Source: Rs1 sp038900335 (GTDB lineage: Bacteria; Pseudomonadota; Gammaproteobacteria; Pseudomonadales; Balneatricaceae). From it: a DNA stretch of 5,474 nucleotides. Positions 1 to 3,438 of the stretch are shown here, in pieces (positions within the stretch are counted from its first letter, which is position 1; every line of letters starts with the position of its first letter). Where the stretch lies: positions 1-5,474 of the forward strand of contig JBBMRB010000032.1 in assembly GCA_038900335.1 (NCBI GenBank). Reading direction: 5' to 3'. The position numbers and the translations under genes are program-made. Under the pieces are notes generated by a model. That model was given only the letters and a program-made list of their open reading frames with translations, had not been told where the DNA came from and did no database searches.

Positions 1-540
1 CGTGATAATGTCGTGATCGGTCAGGCGGTTGTCGATGCGACAGACCCTGCGAACGTGACCTGGATTTTTGATGATAGCGCCCTCGTTGATGGTGTTGAGT
101 ACCAATACCAAGTACAAGTGGCCGATGTTGCGGGCAATACAGGAGATCTGTCAAATAGCTACAGCATTAGCATCAACAGTAGTGCGCCGACACAAAATAT
201 ATCAATTGATTTTATCACTGATAATGTTGATCCGCAGCTCGGTGATTTTGATTCAGGTAGTAGCACTAATGATGTGACGCCTTTAATAAATGGAGGGATT
301 GATCAAGCCCTAGCTGCCGATGAGTATATTATTGTATTTAGAGATGGTATTGAAATTGGTCAAGCAGTGGTAGATAGCTCCGATCCTAATGCTATTACTT
401 GGAGCTTGTTAGATGATATAGCGGGTAATACTTTAGAAGATGGTGAGAGTTACCAATATACTGCTCGTGTTTTTGATGGCTCTGGTAACGGTGGCGCTTT
501 AAGTGATGTTTTTGATTTATCAATTGACACTACTGCTCCT
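1..540 (+). repeat. Ig-like repeat units of adhesin 1 (one partial, one complete)
   Basis: A partial unit (1-189) and a full 117-residue unit (190-540) each end in a linker of the form (D/N)-x-x-A-P (NSSAP, then DTTAP). They share the motifs IGQAVVD, DPxxxTW and a tyrosine-rich strand (YQYQVQV, YQYTARV) followed by a D-x-(A/S)-GN turn. These are bacterial Ig-like (BIg-type) extender domains that build a rod projecting the adhesin from the cell. The same motifs occur in the downstream gene, whose 3439-3786 unit is especially close to 190-540: both carry a TND(V/I)TP motif and a VFRD...IG(Q/E)A strand. The first 180 bases are clearly richer in G+C than what follows. Confidence 0.8.
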
Positions 541-2406
541 ATCGCTGCGATAGTTGATCTGTCAGATAATTCTGATACTTTTCTTGATTTTTTTGGGGCG
601 CAAATAGGCTCGAAAACTGATGATAAAACGCTAGATAAACAGTTAGAGTTCAATGGCCAATTATCTGCAGCAGATGCTGGTAGTGTGATTGTTTTTTATG
701 CATATGCCACTCAGGCAAAAAAAGAAGCAGGGCAAATATCAGATACAGGTGAAGATCGTGTGTTGCTCGATGGGGTAGACAGTACGGCCTACAGTGCGAC
801 TAATCGATTCGTATTAGGCACTGCAACAGTTGAGGCAGATGGCAAGTATGTTATGCGTATGGAGGATACTGATGGAAGCCCATTATTATCATCTGCTAAT
901 GCTGTTTATAATGGTGTGTTAGTCGATCAATACTATTTACATGTTAATGCTATCGTTACAGATTTGGCGGGTAATAACAGCGAAGTATCAGATGATCTTG
1001 ATATTACTATTGATACTAGAAGTGCTAATGCGAACACACGAGATCCGTTAATCTTAGATCTAAATAATGATGGAACTTACACTAGCAGTATTAACAGGGG
1101 TGTTAAATTTGACCATGATGGGGATGGAGAAAAAGAGCATTCCGGTTGGGTTAGTGCAAACGATGGTTTCTTAGCGTTAGATTTAAATAACGATGGTGAG
1201 ATTAATAACGGTAGTGAGTTATTTGGCAACGATACAGTATTAGGAACATCGTCAGAGCTCGCTGGTGACGGTTTTGAAGCACTGGCACAGTACGATAGTG
1301 ACAATAATAATATTATTGACGCTAATGATGATGTTTATGATGACCTACGTGTTTGGATCGATCAAAATCAAAATGGTCAGAGCGATGATGGTGAGCTAAA
1401 AACATTATCTGAGCTTAATATTGAGTCAATTTCACTGCAGGCGACAGATACTGACGATGCCGATCATGGTAACGACATTATTAAAGCGGGCACTTTTGTA
1501 CAAAATGGTGAAGTGAAAAGTATTGTTGATGCTGATTTGGCTATAGGTCCAGATAGCGGTACTGTTTCTTTTATTGAGTTATTAGTAGATGGCAATACCT
1601 CAATTGAGCACTCTGATAATGAAGAGAGTAGTTCGCCTTCTTTGAAAATCAAAGTAACATTGCCTCAAACTATTATCAATGGCGATCATTTACTTGTCGC
1701 GGTGCAAACCCCAACAGGTGTGTATAACTATGCTCATCAAGTGGTGAGCGAGGATAGTGAGCAAGGTTTTGTTATGCTGTCGATGGCAAATACTACGATT
1801 GAGCCTCAAGCTGTTGATGGTGAATATAGCTTGTCTCTCATTGTTAGTAGTGATTCAGGTGCAACGGTTGTTTTTTCTGAAAATGTAACTTATCAAGTGA
1901 ATCAATATGATAATGCTATAGAAGTGGCCTTGAAAGACTCGATTAATCATTCATTGGAGCACAGTGGCTTAGCAGATTTACCATTATCGACAGATGCAAT
2001 AGATACAAAAGATGCATTTGAGCAGTCAGGGAATGAGTTTAACACGGTTAATGTTCCGCAAAACTCTATTGTTTCACTATTAGAAGATAGCTCAATGGTT
2101 GATTTAAATGCCCAACAGAGCGTGGATATACAGAGCATAGAAACAGATACTAGTGAATTACTTTCTTCTTTAGATTTGTTTGATAACGTAAGTGAGAGCG
2201 ACTCTTTGGAGCAATATTTCCAGTTTGAGCAAGATGGCGCTGATCTAAAAGTATTCGTCAATGAAAGTGGAGGTTTTACTGGGCAGGAAAACGTTCATGA
2301 AACAGCCACTGATGTTTTTATAGTTCAAAATTTTAGTATAGGTGATAGTGTCTATGAAGATGTTATCAATAAGGTCATGGCTAATAAAGTTGAAATAGAT
2401 AGTTAG
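1..2406 (+). CDS. Giant Ig-like repeat T1SS adhesin, C-terminal part (5' end outside window)
   Basis: This frame is open from the first base of the window, so the gene starts upstream; the GTG at 13 is an internal valine codon. It ends at TAG 2404-2406, followed at once by an in-frame TAA. The visible 801 residues (counted from base 1) contain no cysteine and are rich in Asp, Asn, Ser and Gly, as usual for extracellular T1SS substrates. Domain order is: Ig-like repeats (1-180), a long Ig-like domain (181-346), an EF-hand-like calcium module (347-515), another beta-sandwich domain (521-634), an acidic linker (635-735) and a putative T1SS secretion domain (736-801). The family role is export through an ABC transporter/membrane-fusion/TolC-type channel, then adhesion or biofilm matrix function; this is inferred from architecture. 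No transporter gene is in the window. The class is fairly secure, but the ligand and specific function are unknown. Confidence 0.9.
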   Translation, partial: RDNVVIGQAVVDATDPANVTWIFDDSALVDGVEYQYQVQVADVAGNTGDLSNSYSISINSSAPTQNISIDFITDNVDPQLGDFDSGSSTNDVTPLINGGIDQALAADEYIIVFRDGIEIGQAVVDSSDPNAITWSLLDDIAGNTLEDGESYQYTARVFDGSGNGGALSDVFDLSIDTTAPIAAIVDLSDNSDTFLDFFGAQIGSKTDDKTLDKQLEFNGQLSAADAGSVIVFYAYATQAKKEAGQISDTGEDRVLLDGVDSTAYSATNRFVLGTATVEADGKYVMRMEDTDGSPLLSSANAVYNGVLVDQYYLHVNAIVTDLAGNNSEVSDDLDITIDTRSANANTRDPLILDLNNDGTYTSSINRGVKFDHDGDGEKEHSGWVSANDGFLALDLNNDGEINNGSELFGNDTVLGTSSELAGDGFEALAQYDSDNNNIIDANDDVYDDLRVWIDQNQNGQSDDGELKTLSELNIESISLQATDTDDADHGNDIIKAGTFVQNGEVKSIVDADLAIGPDSGTVSFIELLVDGNTSIEHSDNEESSSPSLKIKVTLPQTIINGDHLLVAVQTPTGVYNYAHQVVSEDSEQGFVMLSMANTTIEPQAVDGEYSLSLIVSSDSGATVVFSENVTYQVNQYDNAIEVALKDSINHSLEHSGLADLPLSTDAIDTKDAFEQSGNEFNTVNVPQNSIVSLLEDSSMVDLNAQQSVDIQSIETDTSELLSSLDLFDNVSESDSLEQYFQFEQDGADLKVFVNESGGFTGQENVHETATDVFIVQNFSIGDSVYEDVINKVMANKVEIDS
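541..1038 (+). other. Long, divergent Ig-like domain of adhesin 1
   Basis: Residues 181-346 start after a DTTAP linker and end with a normal Ig-like closing strand (DLAGNNSEVSDDLDITIDT). The segment is about 166 residues rather than 112-117. The extra length includes a strand (VIVFYAYATQAKKEAG) and an acidic and aromatic stretch around residues 242-305 with KYVMRMED and DQYYLHVNAIV. It is either an Ig-like domain with a large insertion or an independent domain inserted into the rod near its C-terminal end. I do not recognise a named family for the insertion. A ligand-binding role would be a guess based only on its position. Confidence 0.55.
1039..1545 (+). other. EF-hand-like calcium-binding module (FrpC/RTX-associated type)
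   Basis: Residues 347-515 carry several Asp/Asn loops: DLNNDG (353-358), DHDGDG (371-376), DLNNDGEINNGSE (394-406), DSDNNNIIDAND (432-443) and DQNQNGQSDDGE (454-465). The last has the 12-residue EF-hand spacing: D1, N3, N5, G6, Q7, D9, E12. The phrases SGWVSANDGFLALD, NGSELFG, GFEALAQYD and LRVWIDQNQNG are the signature of a module common in RTX-type exported proteins such as the FrpC-like group. The expected role is calcium-triggered folding after export, where calcium is abundant. No GGxGxDxxx nonapeptide repeats are visible, so this module may supply the calcium response that RTX repeats usually provide. Family assignment is from motif memory, not a search. Confidence 0.8.
1561..1902 (+). 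other. Beta-sandwich domain resembling the start of adhesin 2
   Basis: Residues 521-634 form a domain of roughly 114 residues with the pattern (F/Y)IE, then L(K/R)(I/V)K(V/L)T(L/I)P, a G-x-x-L strand, a P-x-G turn, HQ(V/L)V, DG-x-Y-(S/T)-L-S and a closing strand. The same order and spacing of motifs occurs at the very start of the second protein (residues 1-118). This makes the two domains likely paralogues. In this copy the final DTTPP-type linker is missing and the domain runs into a low-complexity acidic linker. Confidence 0.6.
1903..2205 (+). other. Acidic low-complexity linker before the secretion tail
   Basis: Residues 635-735 are rich in Ser, Asp, Glu, Asn and Gln, with few aromatic residues and no repeat or Ig motifs. 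Short leucine-containing stretches (SIVSLLEDSS, SELLSSLDLFD) may form amphipathic helices. It separates the folded modules from the terminal secretion domain, a common arrangement in T1SS substrates. I see no cleavage or binding motif in it. Confidence 0.45.
2206..2403 (+). other. Putative C-terminal T1SS secretion domain
   Basis: The last 66 residues (736-801) run LEQYFQFEQDGADLKVFV, a Gly-rich turn, then ATDVFIVQNFSIG and a helical end, VINKVMANKVEID-S. This resembles the C-terminal target domain of the VC_A0849-type T1SS substrates, which usually has a D/E-x-Y-(L/F) start, a G-x-D strand, an I-V-L strand, and a final helix with a leucine/asparagine-rich end. T1SS signals are C-terminal and uncleaved, so this would target the protein to an ABC exporter. 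The match is by pattern; the final helix is less leucine-rich than typical. Confidence 0.6.
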
Positions 2407-2412
2407 TAAAAA

Positions 2413-2466
2413 ATTGAGCGTTTAGAAATGGCAATACTGCTAATAAAATTAGCAGTATTGCTCAAT
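2413..2466 (+). terminator. Probable transcription terminator hairpin after adhesin 1
   Basis: A perfect 14-bp inverted repeat, GCAATACTGCTAAT (2431-2444) and ATTAGCAGTATTGC (2448-2461), encloses an AAA loop, 24 bases after the stop codon. Flanking ATTGA (2413-2417) and TCAAT (2462-2466) can pair as an outer stem across a 13-base 5' bulge. The 3' flank is T-rich (TTATTTATTTATT at 2468-2480) but not a clean T-run, so termination may be incomplete. On the minus strand the A-run at 2408-2413 would read as a U-tract, so it could work in both directions. Confidence 0.7.
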
Positions 2467-2565
2467 GTTATTTATTTATTATGTATCTCATAATCAATTA
2501 TTTTTAATAGAAAAAATCCTAAAAAAAATCAAAAACCGCTAATTAAACTCCCTCATTAAATTAAC

Positions 2566-2579
2566 TGTACCAGAGTACA
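2566..2579. promoter_or_regulatory. TGTAC-N4-GTACA dyad (possible operator)
   Basis: Two perfect 5-base half-sites, TGTAC (2566-2570) and GTACA (2575-2579), face each other across CAGA. They lie about 158 bases before the start of gene 2. A further lone TGTAC occurs at 2614-2618. The geometry suits a dimeric regulator, but I cannot name one and a dyad this short can arise by chance. Confidence 0.3.
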
Positions 2580-2607
2580 ATAGTATCATTTTACTCTACA
2601 GTTTATA

Positions 2608-2635
2608 TTCATTGTACGTTCATTTTTAGTTCATT
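2608..2635 (+). promoter_or_regulatory. Three TTCATT direct repeats at 11-bp spacing
   Basis: TTCATT occurs at 2608-2613, 2619-2624 and 2630-2635, with starts exactly 11 bp apart, so all three face the same side of the helix. The last two share a longer GTTCATTTT core (2618-2626 and 2629-2637). A fourth TTCATT is at 2661-2666. In-phase direct repeats just upstream of a possible -10 are typical of activator binding sites, such as response regulators. The binding protein is unknown, and the AT-rich background weakens the case. Confidence 0.35.
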
Positions 2636-2660
2636 TTGGGTTTGTGTTAGCCCGTATATT
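2632..2660 (+). promoter_or_regulatory. Weak candidate promoter for adhesin 2
   Basis: TATATT (2655-2660) matches four to five positions of a sigma-70 -10 box. At a 17-bp spacer the -35 position (2632-2637) reads CATTTT, a poor match that overlaps the third TTCATT repeat. This is the layout expected of an activator-dependent promoter. A start near 2667 would leave a leader of about 70 bases. Other AT-rich hexamers, such as TACAAT 2576-2581, are equally possible, so the call is tentative. Confidence 0.2.
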
Positions 2661-2722
2661 TTCATTAGTCATTAATGAATTTATTGAATATAGAAATGTA
2701 AAAAGGATTAATTTTTAAAGCT

Positions 2723-2727
2723 GGGAG
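2723..2727 (+). promoter_or_regulatory. Shine-Dalgarno of adhesin 2
   Basis: GGGAG ends 9 bases before ATG 2737, an acceptable spacing. It is only 3 bases from the in-frame GTG at 2731, which is therefore disfavoured. An in-frame TAA at 2716-2718 rules out any start further upstream, so the protein begins at 2731 or 2737. Confidence 0.7.
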
Positions 2728-2736
2728 CTAGTGAAT

Positions 2737-3438
2737 ATGGGTAACTCTACTTATATAGAAATAATTAATAATGATGAGTACGTTAATAGAGCAGAGATTG
2801 GAGATTCTAGTCAAACAAATTCTAATTTAAGAGTAAAGTTGACAATACCTGAGGGAGCTCGCATAGGTGAATATTTATCAATCACGGTTAATGGTCCTAA
2901 TGGACTTAAAGGCTTCGTTCACCAGCTAGTAGTTAATGATTTTATTGATGGTGTTGTGAATATACCAATACCAACTTCGAACGTTATAGGCGATGACGGC
3001 TCATTCATTGATGGTGCCTATACCCTGTCTATGACTGTTTTGAATGAGTTTGGAGCGGCAGCTCAAATAAGTGGAAATGCAACATTCACATTGGATACGA
3101 CACCACCTGAACTACCAATATCAGTTACAATTGTCACAGGTGATGATGACGTTCTCAGTGAGTCAGAACTAACCACTGAGGTGGGTATACAAATTGGAAT
3201 ACCTGAATCAGCAGTGGTTGGCGATGTATTAGAAATTGACGTTGATGGCGATGGTGTACCAGAGGTTATACATGAAATAACAGCGACAGAACCTGGAACT
3301 ACAATCCTCATTAACATACAAGGAGATGAGTTTTTAGTTGATAATGATCAAGTGATAGCGTCCGTTGTCATTAAAGATTTTTTAGGTAATGCAAACACAG
3401 CTGTTACTGCTACTGTAGATGTAGATAATTCACCACCA
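2737..3438 (+). other. Two N-terminal Ig-like domains of adhesin 2
   Basis: Both domains share a pattern: an early acidic N-x-x-E or S-x-x-E motif (INNDEYVNRAE; DDDVLSESE), an L/I-x-IP strand followed by G-(D/E)-x-L, and a closing strand into DTTPP or DNSPP. The second (3109-3438) contains DVDGDGVPE, a calcium-loop-like motif frequent in this Ig-like class. These differ from the 112-residue units that follow. The first resembles residues 521-634 of the upstream protein. The coding sequence starts directly at the edge of this first domain with no leader segment. Confidence 0.65.

Larger units (their letters stand above)
2407..2736. other. AT-rich intergenic region between the two adhesin genes
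   Basis: These 330 bases contain no convincing gene. From left to right they hold a strong hairpin (2431-2461), three A-tracts (A6 2511-2516, A8 2521-2528, A5 2531-2535), a TGTAC-N4-GTACA dyad (2566-2579), three TTCATT copies spaced 11 bp apart (2608-2635), a weak -10-like TATATT (2655-2660), a TCATTAATGA palindrome (2669-2678) and the Shine-Dalgarno of the next gene (2723-2727). The length and content suggest that the second gene has its own promoter rather than depending on readthrough. Confidence 0.7.

Noticed and set aside
13..15. GTG at 13 as the start of the first gene
   Set aside because: The frame is open to base 1 and the codon falls in the middle of an Ig-like strand (NVVIGQAVV), so the gene continues upstream.
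1947..2261. A 104-codon minus-strand open frame, and other minus-strand frames of 60-100 codons across both genes
   Set aside because: They lie entirely antisense to the adhesin reading frames, are Ser/Thr/Pro-rich mirror translations of Asp/Asn/Ser/Gly codons, and have no domain pattern or ribosome-binding site of note.
2428..2493. A 21-codon plus-strand frame, MAILLIKLAVLLNVIYLLCIS, hydrophobic like a small membrane peptide
   Set aside because: It lies inside the 14-bp hairpin, so its sequence is forced by the stem. It has only a weak GAG-like Shine-Dalgarno, and the hairpin would hide its start.
2407..2736. A single adhesin gene broken by a frameshift or nonsense mutation, since both genes are in the same phase
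   Set aside because: The first gene ends with tandem stops after a secretion-type tail and a hairpin, and the spacer has several in-frame stops and no repeat-like coding remnant. Sharing a phase has a one-in-three chance. An older split by rearrangement remains possible.
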